Assembly: GCF_028826105.1 (NCBI RefSeq)
Contig: NZ_JAQGPL010000001.1
Coordinates: forward strand, 621,501 to 685,500
Length of the DNA stretch: 64,000 nucleotides
From: Paenibacillus humicola
Lineage (GTDB): Bacteria; Bacillota; Bacilli; Paenibacillales; Paenibacillaceae
Direction of reading: 5' to 3'
Part shown: piece after piece, positions 43,364 to 52,604 of the stretch
Layout: every line of letters begins with the position of its first letter
Position numbering within the stretch: the stretch's first letter is position 1
The notes under the pieces: generated by a model
The model's database searches: none
What the model saw: only the letters and a program-made list of their open reading frames with translations
What the model was told of the DNA's origin: nothing
Program-made: the position numbers and the translations under genes

Positions 43364-43412
43364 AAAAAGAAGCGGAGCCTCAGGCCATTCGGCCTGAGGC
43401 TCCGCTTCTTTC
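43364..43412. terminator. Bidirectional terminator between the IclR gene and acnA
   Basis: AAAGAAGCGGAGCCTCAGGCC and its perfect complement form a ~21-bp stem with a three-base ATT loop and A/T runs on both sides. It can stop both converging transcripts. Confidence 0.85.
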
Positions 43413-43447
43413 GTGATCGGCGCCGAAGCGCTGCGGTTTCTGCTTGA

Positions 43448-46159
43448 CTAGTTGTTGGCGATCATTTGGCGAAGCACCGTCTGCAGGATGCCGCCGTTCC
43501 GGTAGTAGTCGACGTCGACCATCGAGTCGAGCCGGACGATGGCCGGGAAGTCAAACGTCGTGCCGTCTTCGCGGGTCGCCGTAACCTGGACCGTCTGGCC
43601 CGGCTGTACGTCGTTGCCGAGACCGGTGATGTCGAACGTTTCGCGGCCGGTAAGGTTCAGCGTCTTCCAGCCGTGCCCTTCCTGGAACTGCAGCGGCAGG
43701 ACGCCCATGCCGACGAGGTTGGAGCGGTGAATCCGCTCGAAGCTTTCGGCGATGACGGCTTTGACGCCGAGCAGGTACGTGCCTTTTGCCGCCCAGTCGC
43801 GGGAGCTGCCCGTTCCGTACTCTTTGCCGGCGATGACGACGAGGTTCGTGCCCTTTGCCTGGTACTTCATCGATGCATCATAGATCGACATCACTTCGCC
43901 GGTCGGCAGATACGTCGTCACGCCGCCTTCCGTGCCCGGCGCCACCTGGTTGCGGATGCGGATGTTGGCAAACGTGCCGCGCATCATCACATCGTGGTTG
44001 CCGCGGCGGGAGCCGTACGAGTTGAAGTCCTCTCTGTTGACGCCATGCTCGATCAGGAATTTGCCGGCCGGGCTGTCGGCCTTAATGTTGCCTGCAGGCG
44101 AAATATGGTCCGTCGTGACGGAGTCGCCGAGCAGCGCAAGCACGTTCGAGCCTTTGATATCGGCGATGTCGGCGACGCCTGCGTCGATGTTCTCGAAGAA
44201 CGGCGGGTTGGCGATGTACGTCGATTTCGGGTCCCATTCGTAGCTCTCGCCCTGCGGTACGTCGATCGCGTTCCAACGCTCGTTCTGCGTGAATACGTTC
44301 GCGTATTTCTCGCGGAACATTTCCGGGCTCAAGGCCACGCCGACCGCGTCGGCGATTTCTTTGGACGTCGGCCAAATGTCCTTCAAGTAAACCGGCTGAT
44401 TGCTGCCGTCGTAGCCGATCGGGTCTTTGGACAGGTCGATATTGACCGTTCCGGCCAGCGCGTAAGCGACGACGAGCGGCGGCGACGCGAGATAGTTCGC
44501 TTTGACCTGCGCATGGACGCGGCCTTCGAAGTTCCGGTTGCCGGACAGCACGGCCGCAACCGTCATGTCGTTGTCGGCGACCGCCTTGCTCACTTCGTCC
44601 GGCAGCGGGCCGGAGTTGCCGATACAGGTCGCGCAGCCGTAGCCTGCGACATAGAAGCCGAGCGCCTCAAGCGATTCGAGCAGGCCGGCTTTCTTCAAAT
44701 ATTCCGTAACGACGAGCGAGCCCGGCGTCAGGGAGCTTTTCACGTAAGCCGGCTTCTTCAGGCCGCGCTCGACCGCTTTTTTCGCGACAAGGCCCGCGCC
44801 CAGCATTACGCTCGGATTGGACGTGTTCGTACAGGACGTGATCGCCGCGATCACGACGGCGCCCGTGCTCATTTTGCTGACCTGGCCGTTCGGATGCTTC
44901 ACCTCGACCACCTGATCGATCGCGCTGTCGGAAAGACCGTAGCCGCCTTTTTCGATCGGCGTGCGGACGATGTCGTTGAAGGCATCCTTCATCGCCGTCA
45001 GCTCGACGCGGTCCTGCGGACGTTTCGGTCCGGCCAGCGAAGGCACGACGGTCGACAGGTCCAGCTCGACGATATCGGTGAATACCGGCTCCGGCGTATC
45101 GTCGTTACGGAACATGCCCTGCTCTTTATAAAACGTTTCGACCAGCGCGATCTGCTCTTCGGTACGGCCGGTTGCGCGCAGGAAGCGAAGCGTCTCGGTA
45201 TCGACCGGGAAGAAGCCGATCGTCGCGCCGTATTCCGGCGCCATGTTGGCGACCGTCGCGCGGTCCTCAAGGCTGATGTTGGACAGGCCAGGGCCGAAAA
45301 ACTCGACAAACTTGCCGACAACGCCCTTTTTGCGCAAAATTTGCGTGACCGTCAGCGCCAGGTCGGTCGCCGTGGAGCCTTCGGCCAGGCTGCCGGTCAG
45401 ACGGAAGCCGATAACCTCCGGCATAACGAAGTACAGCGGCTGGCCGAGCATGCCCGCTTCCGCCTCGATGCCGCCGACGCCCCAGCCGACAACGCCGAGA
45501 CCGTTGATCATCGTCGTATGGGAATCGGTGCCGACGAGCGAGTCCGGGTAAACGACCGTTTCGCCGCCGACCGTTTTCGTCGCCGCGACCGATGCCAGAT
45601 ACTCGAGGTTGACCTGGTGAACGATACCCGTTGCCGGAGGAACGGCGCGGAAGTTATCGAACGCCGTTTGCGCCCAGCGGAGGAAGCGGTAGCGCTCCTC
45701 GTTCCGTTTGAATTCGATGTTCATGTTGTACTCGAGCGCTTCGGGAGTGCCGAAGGCGTCGACCATAACGGAGTGGTCGATGACCAGATCGACCGGAACG
45801 AGAGGGTTGATCTGCTTCGGGTCGCCGCCCGCTTTCTTCACGGTGTCGCGCATGGCGGCGAGGTCGACGACGACCGGCACGCCGGTGAAGTCCTGCAGGA
45901 CGATCCGCGCCGGAATGAACGGAACTTCCTTGTCCTCGCGGCCTTCGGCCCAATTGGCCAGCTGTTTCACGTGCTCTTTCGTAATGCCGCGGCCGTCGAA
46001 CTGACGGACGGCGGCTTCGAGCAGCACTTTGATGGAGAACGGCAGCTTCGAAACGGTGCCGACCCCTTGCTCCTCCAGCCCTTTCAGCCGGTAGTAAGCG
46101 TAAGACTTACCGCCGACCTCGAGCGAAGAGCGGACGGCATATTCGTTTTGTTGCGACAT
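43448..46159 (-). CDS. acnA: Aconitate hydratase
   Basis: A 903-aa AcnA/CitB-type aconitase, interconverting citrate and isocitrate in the TCA cycle through a [4Fe-4S] cluster. Cluster cysteines are visible in [20 protein letters not shown] and [20 protein letters not shown]. Other marks are [20 protein letters not shown] near residue 205 and the C-terminal swivel-domain segment [20 protein letters not shown]. The length matches the monomeric AcnA group, which in Bacillus also acts as an RNA-binding protein when the cluster is lost. TAGGAGG precedes the ATG. The ~120-nt leader has a 25-bp repeat, and the promoter is covered by an IclR-type palindrome. Confidence 0.96.
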   Translation of the reverse strand: MSQQNEYAVRSSLEVGGKSYAYYRLKGLEEQGVGTVSKLPFSIKVLLEAAVRQFDGRGITKEHVKQLANWAEGREDKEVPFIPARIVLQDFTGVPVVVDLAAMRDTVKKAGGDPKQINPLVPVDLVIDHSVMVDAFGTPEALEYNMNIEFKRNEERYRFLRWAQTAFDNFRAVPPATGIVHQVNLEYLASVAATKTVGGETVVYPDSLVGTDSHTTMINGLGVVGWGVGGIEAEAGMLGQPLYFVMPEVIGFRLTGSLAEGSTATDLALTVTQILRKKGVVGKFVEFFGPGLSNISLEDRATVANMAPEYGATIGFFPVDTETLRFLRATGRTEEQIALVETFYKEQGMFRNDDTPEPVFTDIVELDLSTVVPSLAGPKRPQDRVELTAMKDAFNDIVRTPIEKGGYGLSDSAIDQVVEVKHPNGQVSKMSTGAVVIAAITSCTNTSNPSVMLGAGLVAKKAVERGLKKPAYVKSSLTPGSLVVTEYLKKAGLLESLEALGFYVAGYGCATCIGNSGPLPDEVSKAVADNDMTVAAVLSGNRNFEGRVHAQVKANYLASPPLVVAYALAGTVNIDLSKDPIGYDGSNQPVYLKDIWPTSKEIADAVGVALSPEMFREKYANVFTQNERWNAIDVPQGESYEWDPKSTYIANPPFFENIDAGVADIADIKGSNVLALLGDSVTTDHISPAGNIKADSPAGKFLIEHGVNREDFNSYGSRRGNHDVMMRGTFANIRIRNQVAPGTEGGVTTYLPTGEVMSIYDASMKYQAKGTNLVVIAGKEYGTGSSRDWAAKGTYLLGVKAVIAESFERIHRSNLVGMGVLPLQFQEGHGWKTLNLTGRETFDITGLGNDVQPGQTVQVTATREDGTTFDFPAIVRLDSMVDVDYYRNGGILQTVLRQMIANN

Positions 46160-46174
46160 GATGATGCCTCCTAA

Positions 46175-46267
46175 AAGTTTTTTGCGATGCTCCTTAGCGA
46201 CGCTTCCTAGGCGAGCAAAAAACTGCTTCGGAAGGATTCGCTAAGTTTTTTGCGATGCTCCTTAGCG
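46175..46267 (-). repeat. 25-bp direct repeat flanking a complementary segment in the acnA leader
   Basis: The same 25 bases (plus strand AAGTTTTTTGCGATGCTCCT plus TAGCG) occur at 46175-46199 and 46243-46267. Between them, GCAAAAAACT (46215-46224) is complementary to AGTTTTTTGC of either copy. On the acnA transcript the middle element can pair with the upstream or the downstream copy; the downstream copy abuts the TAGGAGG ribosome binding site. This offers two alternative hairpins. It could be a regulatory switch or a recent tandem duplication. Confidence 0.55.
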
Positions 46268-46284
46268 GTGCGTATACAAAATCG

Positions 46285-46324
46285 AATCGTGTTTCACTGT
46301 ATGAAACACGATTTCAAAAATCAA
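46285..46324 (-). promoter_or_regulatory. acnA promoter overlapped by a perfect IclR-type palindrome
   Basis: On the minus strand TTGATT (46319-46324) and TACAGT (46296-46301) are 17 bp apart. The palindrome AATCGTGTTTCA-CTGTA-TGAAACACGATT (46285-46313) has perfect 12-bp arms and its centre coincides with the -10. A protein bound here would prevent initiation. The inner core equals that of the operator at 42551-42569. Confidence 0.65.
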
Positions 46325-46476
46325 CTATATCTTTAGTATAAATTAACCGCGCGAGTTCGTAAAGACGCTTTCAGCGGATCGAAGCGCCGTTTTTTTGCCC
46401 AAATTTCATGAATCCTGTATCCGCTTCATATAATGAACCAACTTTGCCAGCCCAAATAAAGCGAGGAGGAGTCGTT

Positions 46477-47622
46477 ATGCCGCGCATGCGAACGGGAAAA
46501 CCCGTCTTCGGCCGTCCGGCGAGGCCGTCCGTCCGGGCCGCCGCCGGACGATCGGAGACGTCGCCGGCTGCAGGCTCGCCTGCGGATCCCGCCGACCGGT
46601 GGAAGGCCGCCGTTCACGACTATGTAAGGCTGTACAATCAAGCGGAAACCGACCGGCTCGCGCCCGATTTCGGCGGACTCGTGACGGATGCGGAGCATCT
46701 CGCCCGGTACGAACGGCGCATGCAGCGTCTGCGCGAGCAGGAGCTGGAGCGGGGCGTGCTGTCCCTCCGCAGCGAAACGAACGCGAATCTGCTGCGCATC
46801 AGCGAATCCGGCTCGCGGTCGGAGGTCGCGGTGCTCGTCGAGCTGCATATTCGCCGGACGATGGAGCACCGGGGCAGAACCTATACGGAGCAGCGAATCG
46901 AACGGGAGCGCCTGTGGCTTGCGAACGACGACGGCTACCGGGTCGCGCGGATCGAGCCGATCGTATCCGAACGCCGTCCGCGATACGGTTCGGCGGAGTC
47001 GGAGCTTGTTCAGCTTGCCGCCGAGAACGATCCCGAATGGGCGGAAGCCAAGCCGGAATCCATACCTTATATAAATTATGACTTATTACCGTTTTTCAAA
47101 CATCAGCGCGCCGGAATTCCATATCGCCGGGATTTGGCCGCCTCCTACGCCGACCGATGGTGGAACGAGCCGAACCCGGCGTACGAAAATTTCGAGGTCA
47201 ACTGCACGAACTATATCTCCCAGTGCATCTTTGCAGGCAATGCGCCGATGAACTATACTGGTAAAAGGAATTCGGGCTGGTGGTACCGGGGCCGGAGCGG
47301 CGGCCGCGAGCTGTGGAGCTACAGCTGGGCGGTCGCGAATTCGCTTCAAACCTATTTGTCCGGCAGCCGGAAAACGGGCATGCGGGCGACGGTCGTCGAC
47401 TCCGCCGGCCGGCTGGAGCTCGGGGACGTCATTACTTACGATTGGGCCGGGGACGGCCGCTATCAGCACAGCACCGTCGTCACCGCATTCGACGCGGACG
47501 GCATGCCGCTTGTCAACGCCAATACGGTTCCAAGCCGGCACCGGTATTGGGATTACCGGGACTCTTACGCCTGGACGGAACAGACGCGCTACCGTTTTTT
47601 TCATATCGCGGACGAGTTTTGA
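46477..47622 (+). CDS. Amidase-domain protein (Amidase_6 type)
   Basis: A 381-aa protein. The N-terminal ~40 residues are basic and Pro/Ala-rich, the middle (about 40-195) resembles a mixed helical region with a beta-rich SEVAVLVELHIRRTMEH part, and the C-terminal ~170 residues form the putative amidase domain. Its conserved opening is YDRWWNEPNP-like YADRWWNEPNPAYENFEVNC with the Cys in NCTNYISQC as presumed nucleophile. The His in RYQHSTVVTAFDADG is the likely second catalytic residue. There is no signal peptide. The frame is open to 46408, but GGAGGAG fixes ATG 46477. In Bacillus-type genomes such proteins may act on peptidoglycan or spore material; the substrate is unproved. ddl follows by 65 bp. 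Confidence 0.8.
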   Translation: MPRMRTGKPVFGRPARPSVRAAAGRSETSPAAGSPADPADRWKAAVHDYVRLYNQAETDRLAPDFGGLVTDAEHLARYERRMQRLREQELERGVLSLRSETNANLLRISESGSRSEVAVLVELHIRRTMEHRGRTYTEQRIERERLWLANDDGYRVARIEPIVSERRPRYGSAESELVQLAAENDPEWAEAKPESIPYINYDLLPFFKHQRAGIPYRRDLAASYADRWWNEPNPAYENFEVNCTNYISQCIFAGNAPMNYTGKRNSGWWYRGRSGGRELWSYSWAVANSLQTYLSGSRKTGMRATVVDSAGRLELGDVITYDWAGDGRYQHSTVVTAFDADGMPLVNANTVPSRHRYWDYRDSYAWTEQTRYRFFHIADEF

Positions 47623-47687
47623 CCGGAAGGCACATCGGCGAATGGCGCCAGCCCCTAGTGGGACATTATACTACCGGAGGATTGAAC

Positions 47688-48809
47688 ATGGGGGAGAAAG
47701 TGCGGGTTGGACTTGTTTACGGGGGACGCTCCGGCGAGCATGAGGTTTCACTGCAGACCGCGCTGGCGGTGATGAAAGCTTTTGATTACGACAAGTACGA
47801 GATTAAACCCTTCTATATTACCAAACAGGGAGAATGGCGCGCCGGCGCGCCGCTGCTCGCTCCGCCGGATGAGCCGGAGCTGCTTCGCCTAGCTGGCGGC
47901 AATGCGGCCTCCGGAACCGACGCGCTCATCCCGGTATTCAACTCCCTGGACGAGCGGAATGTGCCGCAGAACGCGGACGGCAATACGATCGACGTGGTGT
48001 TTCCGATGCTGCACGGGACGTTCGGCGAAGACGGCACCATTCAAGGCATGCTCGAAATGGCGAACATCCCGTATGTCGGGGCGGGCGTGCTCGCTTCGGC
48101 GGTGGGCATGGACAAGATCATGATGAAGAAGGTGTTCGCGCAGGAGGGCCTGCCTCAATGCGTATACCGTCATTTCAATCGGACCCAATGGGTGAAGGAC
48201 CCGGCGTTTTTCATTATGGAAGTCGAGGTCGCGCTCGGGTATCCGTGCTTCATCAAGCCGGCCAATCTCGGCTCGAGCGTCGGCATTTCCAAGGCGCGCA
48301 GCCGCGAGGAGCTAATTGCGGCGGTCGACTACGCCTTCCGGTACGACCGCAAGGTGATCGTGGAGGAGTTCGTCGACGCCCGCGAAATCGAGGTCAGCGT
48401 GCTGGGCAACGATGAACCCCGGGCTTCGGTGCCGGGCGAAATTACATCCTCGAACGAATTTTACGATTATAAGGCTAAATATATCGACGGCAAATCGATG
48501 ATGCACATCCCGGCGAACATTCCGCCGGACGTGGCGGAGGCGGCGCGCGAGATGGCGGTCCGCGCGTTTCTGGCGATCGACGGGTCCGGCTTGTCCCGCG
48601 TCGATTTTTTCCTGCGGAAGGCCGACGGCAAGCTGCTGATCAATGAGGTGAACACGATGCCGGGCTTTACGCCGTACAGCATGTACCCGCTGATGTGGAA
48701 GGAAAGCGGCGTCTCTTACAGGGAACTGCTCGATACGCTGATCGAGCTGGCGATCGCCCGCCATACGGAGAAACAGCGCATCGATTACGGCGGCGGAAGC
48801 CCGGTCTGA
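47688..48809 (+). CDS. ddl: D-alanine-D-alanine ligase
   Basis: A 373-aa ATP-grasp ligase forming the D-Ala-D-Ala dipeptide for peptidoglycan. Landmarks are VGLVYGGRSGEHEVSLQTAL with the first conserved Glu and Ser, FPMLHGTFGEDGTIQGMLEM, the ATP lid with KPANLGSSVGISKA, the omega-loop EFYDYKAKYIDG whose Tyr indicates D-Ala rather than D-lactate specificity, and the metal site FLRKADGKLLINEVNTMPGF. The length fits Ddl. CCGGAGG precedes ATG 47688; the frame is open further upstream but inside the preceding gene. It is probably cotranscribed with the following small gene, uvsE and perhaps fabI. Confidence 0.94.
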   Translation: MGEKVRVGLVYGGRSGEHEVSLQTALAVMKAFDYDKYEIKPFYITKQGEWRAGAPLLAPPDEPELLRLAGGNAASGTDALIPVFNSLDERNVPQNADGNTIDVVFPMLHGTFGEDGTIQGMLEMANIPYVGAGVLASAVGMDKIMMKKVFAQEGLPQCVYRHFNRTQWVKDPAFFIMEVEVALGYPCFIKPANLGSSVGISKARSREELIAAVDYAFRYDRKVIVEEFVDAREIEVSVLGNDEPRASVPGEITSSNEFYDYKAKYIDGKSMMHIPANIPPDVAEAAREMAVRAFLAIDGSGLSRVDFFLRKADGKLLINEVNTMPGFTPYSMYPLMWKESGVSYRELLDTLIELAIARHTEKQRIDYGGGSPV

Positions 48810-48955
48810 CAGGCCGGGGCTTGAATCGATAAAGGAGCGCACGCCGGACAAACGGACAGGCTCGAACGCTTTGCTTGAATCCCGGTCCGCGCGTATCGTC
48901 CGGGGGATCCTTTTGCGAGCCTGCCGCTCTCTACATACGGGAAGGAGTGGAAGAG

Positions 48956-49273
48956 ATGGGATTCGAAACGGAATTCAATTCGGTGTGCAAGTTCAAATCG
49001 GCGCAGGAGCTGTATGAGCTGCTCGAATACGGGCGGGGCAAAATGGTCAAAAGCGGCTTCCGCGTATATCCGACGGGGCAAAAGGTGATCGCTTATACGC
49101 CGGAGAATGAGGCGATCGCGGTCGTGCGAATCGTCGCTTCGATCGCGGAAATCAATTTTCAGGGCGAAGAAGTGACGCAGGTGGAGATGGAGCTCGTGCG
49201 GAAGCTGACGGAGGAAGAGGCGCGCGTGCAGACGGCGCTTGCCGACGAGCTGTTTTTCGGGGAGCGGCGCTGA
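48956..49273 (+). CDS. Small conserved hypothetical protein (DUF2584-like)
   Basis: A 105-aa cytosolic protein. The opening MGFETEFNSVCKF and the beta-rich middle SGFRVYPTGQKVIAYTPENE, AIAVVRIVASIAEINFQGEE resemble the small Bacillales proteins grouped as DUF2584, with a helical C-terminus rich in Glu. The frame is open to 48875, but GAAGGAG in good position fixes ATG 48956. The stop is two bases before the uvsE ATG. The function is unknown, and the family link is from memory of pattern and only tentative. Confidence 0.65.
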   Translation: MGFETEFNSVCKFKSAQELYELLEYGRGKMVKSGFRVYPTGQKVIAYTPENEAIAVVRIVASIAEINFQGEEVTQVEMELVRKLTEEEARVQTALADELFFGERR

Positions 49274-49275
49274 AC

Positions 49276-50409
49276 ATGATCGTCCGTTTCGGCTTCGTGG
49301 CGATGAGCATGCAGCTGACGAACGCATCGCCGTCCAAAACGATGACCTTCAAAAGCTTCTCCGGCCTGGCCGACCGCGAAGCGGGGCTGCGCCGGCTGGA
49401 GCGGATCGCCGGGGAAAATTTGCACAATACGCTGCGGCTGCTTCGTCACTGCGCGGCGCACGGCATCGGCGTGTATCGTTTCTCCTCCAAGCTGATTCCG
49501 CTTCTCACGCATGAGGAGCTGCGGGACTGGTCGCCATGGCCGGCGCTGTCGGAACCGTTCGCCGACATCGGCGCGTTCGTGAAGGAGAAGGGGATGCGGG
49601 TGTCGTTTCATCCCGACCATTTCTGCGTCTTCAGCACGCCGCGGCCGGAGGTGCTGGTGAGCTCGAAGAGGGATATGGAATATCATGTCCGCATGCTGGA
49701 GGCCATGGGGCTGGACGAGCGGGCGAAATGCAACATCCATATCGGCGGCGCCTATGGCGACAAGGCCGCTGCGGGCGAGAGGTTCGTCCGCCAGCTCGGC
49801 GGGCTGCCGGACCAGTTCCGCAGCCGCATCACGCTCGAGAACGACGACAAAACGTTCACCGCCCGCGAAACGCTGGAAGCGGCCGAAGCGGCCCAAACGC
49901 CGATGGTGCTGGACATTCACCATCATGCGGTGAACGGCGGCGGAGAGACGGAGGCGTCGCTGCTCGGCGATTTGTGGCCGCGCATCGTGCGCACCTGGGA
50001 GCGCGAAGCCGAATTGCGCCGGATTCGTCCGCAAGCCGGGCAGGAAACCGGCGCCGGGACAGCGAATAAGGTTAGCGTTGGACAGGATGCCCGCCCGGCG
50101 GCGGTTATGGCAGCGCTTGCGGATGCGGCCGAGGATTCGGCGGCCGGACAAGCCCCGCTACCGCCGAAGCTGCACGCGTCGAGCCCGAAGAGCGCGGGCG
50201 ACCCGCGCGGCCATGCGGACTATGTCGAGACTGGGCCGCTCGTCCGCTTCCTGCGCGAGACGGCCGGATCCGTTCCGGCGCTCGACTGCATGCTCGAGGC
50301 GAAGCTGAAGGACGAAGCGCTGTTTAAGCTGATGGACGACATGCGGGCGCTGGAAGCGGCGGGGGAAGGCATTCGCGTCGTCGACGGCGGAACCATCGAG
50401 GTGCGCTGA
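49276..50409 (+). CDS. uvsE: UV damage endonuclease UvsE (UVDE)
   Basis: A 377-aa TIM-barrel endonuclease that nicks DNA 5' to UV photoproducts. It opens VRFGFVAMSMQLTNASPSKT, then YRFSSKLIPLLTHEELRDW, FHPDHFCVFSTP with metal-binding His, CNIHIGGAYGDK, RITLENDDKTFTARETLEAA, MVLDIHHHAVN and near the end MLEAKLKDEALFKL. Metal ligands therefore look complete. Between MVLDIHHHAVN and KLHASSPKSAGDPRGHADYV an insertion of about 60 low-complexity residues (near 255-300) separates the last barrel strands. UVDE proteins are usually ~300 aa. In spore formers it may repair DNA alongside spore photoproduct lyase. It follows the small gene by two bases. Confidence 0.9.
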   Translation: MIVRFGFVAMSMQLTNASPSKTMTFKSFSGLADREAGLRRLERIAGENLHNTLRLLRHCAAHGIGVYRFSSKLIPLLTHEELRDWSPWPALSEPFADIGAFVKEKGMRVSFHPDHFCVFSTPRPEVLVSSKRDMEYHVRMLEAMGLDERAKCNIHIGGAYGDKAAAGERFVRQLGGLPDQFRSRITLENDDKTFTARETLEAAEAAQTPMVLDIHHHAVNGGGETEASLLGDLWPRIVRTWEREAELRRIRPQAGQETGAGTANKVSVGQDARPAAVMAALADAAEDSAAGQAPLPPKLHASSPKSAGDPRGHADYVETGPLVRFLRETAGSVPALDCMLEAKLKDEALFKLMDDMRALEAAGEGIRVVDGGTIEVR

Positions 50410-50498
50410 TCCCATTTTCGCGCGGGTCCGGGTTTATTTTCATGCCATCGGTTAACCTAATGAATCTTCCCGAATCGGGAGAGGGGGAACTTGTGAAG

Positions 50499-51269
50499 AT
50501 GAACGGATTGTTAGAGGGCAAAAATATGTTGGTTATGGGCGTGGCCAACGACCGCAGCATCGCTTGGGCGATCGCGCAGGCGCTGGCGGCCCAGGGCGCC
50601 CGGCTGGCGTTTACGTACGAAAGCGAGCGCGTCGAGGAGCGCGTGCGCAAGCTGGCGGACACGTTACCCGACTCCGTCGTGCTGCCGTGCAACGTAACGG
50701 TGGACGAAGAAATCGACACGCTCGTCACGCACCTGAAGGAGCATTTCGGCGTGCTGCACGGCCTGGTGCACAGCATTGCGTTCGCCAAGACGGAGGAGCT
50801 TGAGGGAATGTACGTCAGCACGTCGCGCGCGGGATTTGCGCTTGCGCACGATATCAGCTCGTATTCGCTGACGGCGGTCGCCCAGCGCGTTTATCCGCTC
50901 ATGACCGAAGGCGGCAGCATCATGACGATGACGTACCTCGGCGCCGAGCGCGCGCTGCGCAACTACAACGTAATGGGCGTGGCCAAGGCGGCGCTCGAGG
51001 CGTCGGTCCGCTACCTCGCGGCCGATCTGGGCCCGTTCAATATCCGCGTCAATGCGATTTCCGCCGGTCCGATCCGGACGCTGGCGGCGAAGGGAATCAA
51101 GGACTTCAACGCCATCCTGCGCCAGGTCGAGGAGAAGTCGCCGCTGCGCCGGACGACCGATGCGGCGGAGGTTGGCGATACCGCCATGTTCCTCATGAGC
51201 GGGCTGTCCCGCGGCATAACGGGCGAAGTGATTTACGTCGACAACGGCTACCATATTGTCGGGGTTTAA
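50499..51269 (+). CDS. fabI: Enoyl-[acyl-carrier-protein] reductase FabI
   Basis: A 256-aa NADH-dependent enoyl-ACP reductase completing each fatty-acid elongation cycle. It begins MNGLLEGKNMLVMGVANDRS with the nucleotide-binding GVANDRSIAWAIA, followed by LVHSIAFAKTEELEG, then MTYLGAERALRNYNVMGVAK with the Tyr-x6-Lys catalytic pair, VNAISAGPIRTLAAKGI and ITGEVIYVDNGYHIVGV. All are typical of FabI. GAGGGGG precedes either GTG 50493 or ATG 50499; homologues start at the latter. It is followed by a terminator. Confidence 0.94.
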   Translation: MNGLLEGKNMLVMGVANDRSIAWAIAQALAAQGARLAFTYESERVEERVRKLADTLPDSVVLPCNVTVDEEIDTLVTHLKEHFGVLHGLVHSIAFAKTEELEGMYVSTSRAGFALAHDISSYSLTAVAQRVYPLMTEGGSIMTMTYLGAERALRNYNVMGVAKAALEASVRYLAADLGPFNIRVNAISAGPIRTLAAKGIKDFNAILRQVEEKSPLRRTTDAAEVGDTAMFLMSGLSRGITGEVIYVDNGYHIVGV

Positions 51270-51316
51270 CCTCCGTGCCGCGCTTATAATCGATCAACTG
51301 CTTCGATCAGCGATGC

Positions 51317-51354
51317 AGGCTGCCGTTTCCGCTTTCGGTGACGGCAGCCTTTTG
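51317..51354 (+). terminator. Terminator of fabI
   Basis: AGGCTGCCGT (51317-51326) and ACGGCAGCCT (51341-51350) are perfect 10-bp arms followed by TTTG. Confidence 0.75.
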
Positions 51355-51419
51355 CGCGCTACGCGGCCGGAATGCGCTCCGCCGAAGCCGTGAACCTGCA
51401 GGGGAAATGAGGGACGTAC

Positions 51420-52454
51420 ATGAAGACGGAGACACTGCTTGTAACCGGCTGCGCGGGATTTATCGGCTTCCACGCCGCAAGGCGGTGGCTGGCGGAGGGC
51501 GGGCGGGTGATCGGGCTCGATAGCCTCAACGACTACTACGACCCGGACCTGAAGCGGGCGCGGCTTGCGCAGCTTCGCCGGCAGCCGGGCTTCGCCTTCG
51601 TGCAGGCGGCTTTGGAGGAGCGGGAGGCTGTCGAGCGCTGCTTTGCCGGCGGGCACCGTCCCGACGCTGTGCTGCATCTCGCCGCGCAGCCGGGCATCCG
51701 GTACAGCCTCGTCAATCCGCAGGCGTATGTCGATGCGAACGTGACCGGCTTTCTGAACGTGCTTGAAGCCTGCCGCAGCTATGGAACGCGCCATCTGCTG
51801 TTCGCGTCATCGAGCTCGGTTTACGGCAGCAATACGGCGATGCCCTTCTCCGCTTCGGATCCCGCAGATCACCCGATCAGCCTGTACGCCGCAACGAAAA
51901 AAGCGGGCGAGCTGATGGCGCACGCCTACAGCCACCTGTACGGCATTCCCGCGACGGGGCTGCGCTTCTTCACCGTATACGGGCCGTGGGGGCGGCCGGA
52001 TATGGCGGTGTACAAGTTCACGAAGGCGATTCTCGCCGGGGAGCCGATCGCCGTTTATAACGAGGGGCGGATGAAAAGAGATTTTACGTACGTGGACGAT
52101 ATTATCGAGGGGATCGTGCAGCTCATTCCGCGTCCGCCCAAGCCGGATCCGGCTTGGAACGGCAGCCGGCCGGATCCGTCGACGAGCGGTGCGCCGTACC
52201 GGATTTACAACATCGGCGGCTCCCGGCCGGTCGGCCTGCTCGACTGCATCGCCGCGATCGAACGGGCGCTGAAACGGCGCGCCGTGCTCGATTTGCTGCC
52301 GATGCAGCCGGGCGACGTGCCGGAGACGTTTGCCGACGTCGGGCCGCTCGTCCGCGAGATCGGCTATGCGCCGAAGACCCCGATCGAGGAAGGGATTCCG
52401 AGGTTCGTGGAGTGGTATCTGGCGTACCATAACAAGCGGCAGACCTTCGAATGA
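51420..52454 (+). CDS. NAD-dependent epimerase/dehydratase (UDP-glucuronate 4-epimerase-like)
   Basis: A 344-aa extended short-chain dehydrogenase. The NAD-binding motif is LLVTGCAGFIGFHAARRWLA, followed by GLDSLNDYYDPDLKRARL, a signature of UDP-glucuronate 4-epimerases (CapI/LspL type), then HLAAQPGIRYSLVNPQAYVD, the catalytic Ser in FASSSSVYGSN and the Tyr-x3-Lys in SLYAATKKAGELMAHA. RFFTVYGPWGRPDMAVYKFT agrees with that subfamily. It would supply UDP-galacturonate or a related sugar for surface polysaccharides. GAGGGAC precedes the ATG. It stands alone after the fabI terminator. Confidence 0.87.
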   Translation: MKTETLLVTGCAGFIGFHAARRWLAEGGRVIGLDSLNDYYDPDLKRARLAQLRRQPGFAFVQAALEEREAVERCFAGGHRPDAVLHLAAQPGIRYSLVNPQAYVDANVTGFLNVLEACRSYGTRHLLFASSSSVYGSNTAMPFSASDPADHPISLYAATKKAGELMAHAYSHLYGIPATGLRFFTVYGPWGRPDMAVYKFTKAILAGEPIAVYNEGRMKRDFTYVDDIIEGIVQLIPRPPKPDPAWNGSRPDPSTSGAPYRIYNIGGSRPVGLLDCIAAIERALKRRAVLDLLPMQPGDVPETFADVGPLVREIGYAPKTPIEEGIPRFVEWYLAYHNKRQTFE

Positions 52455-52604
52455 ACGGGAGATACCAGGCATCGGCTTCGCTTTTTCGCACGATTACATC
52501 CAAGATGACCGGTTCTGGTGGCGGAAAAAGGATCAAATAGGGTAAAATAGTACTATTGTGAATATTCCGCGCCGGCGTCGAATAAGGAAGAGAGGCGGAC
52601 GCCT

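Noticed and set aside
43466..46174. 902-codon open frame on the plus strand, antisense to aconitase
   Set aside because: It is a mirror of the acnA coding frame in GC-rich DNA. The product is Arg/Asp/Val-rich without family resemblance and has no ribosome binding site of its own. acnA on the other strand is certain.
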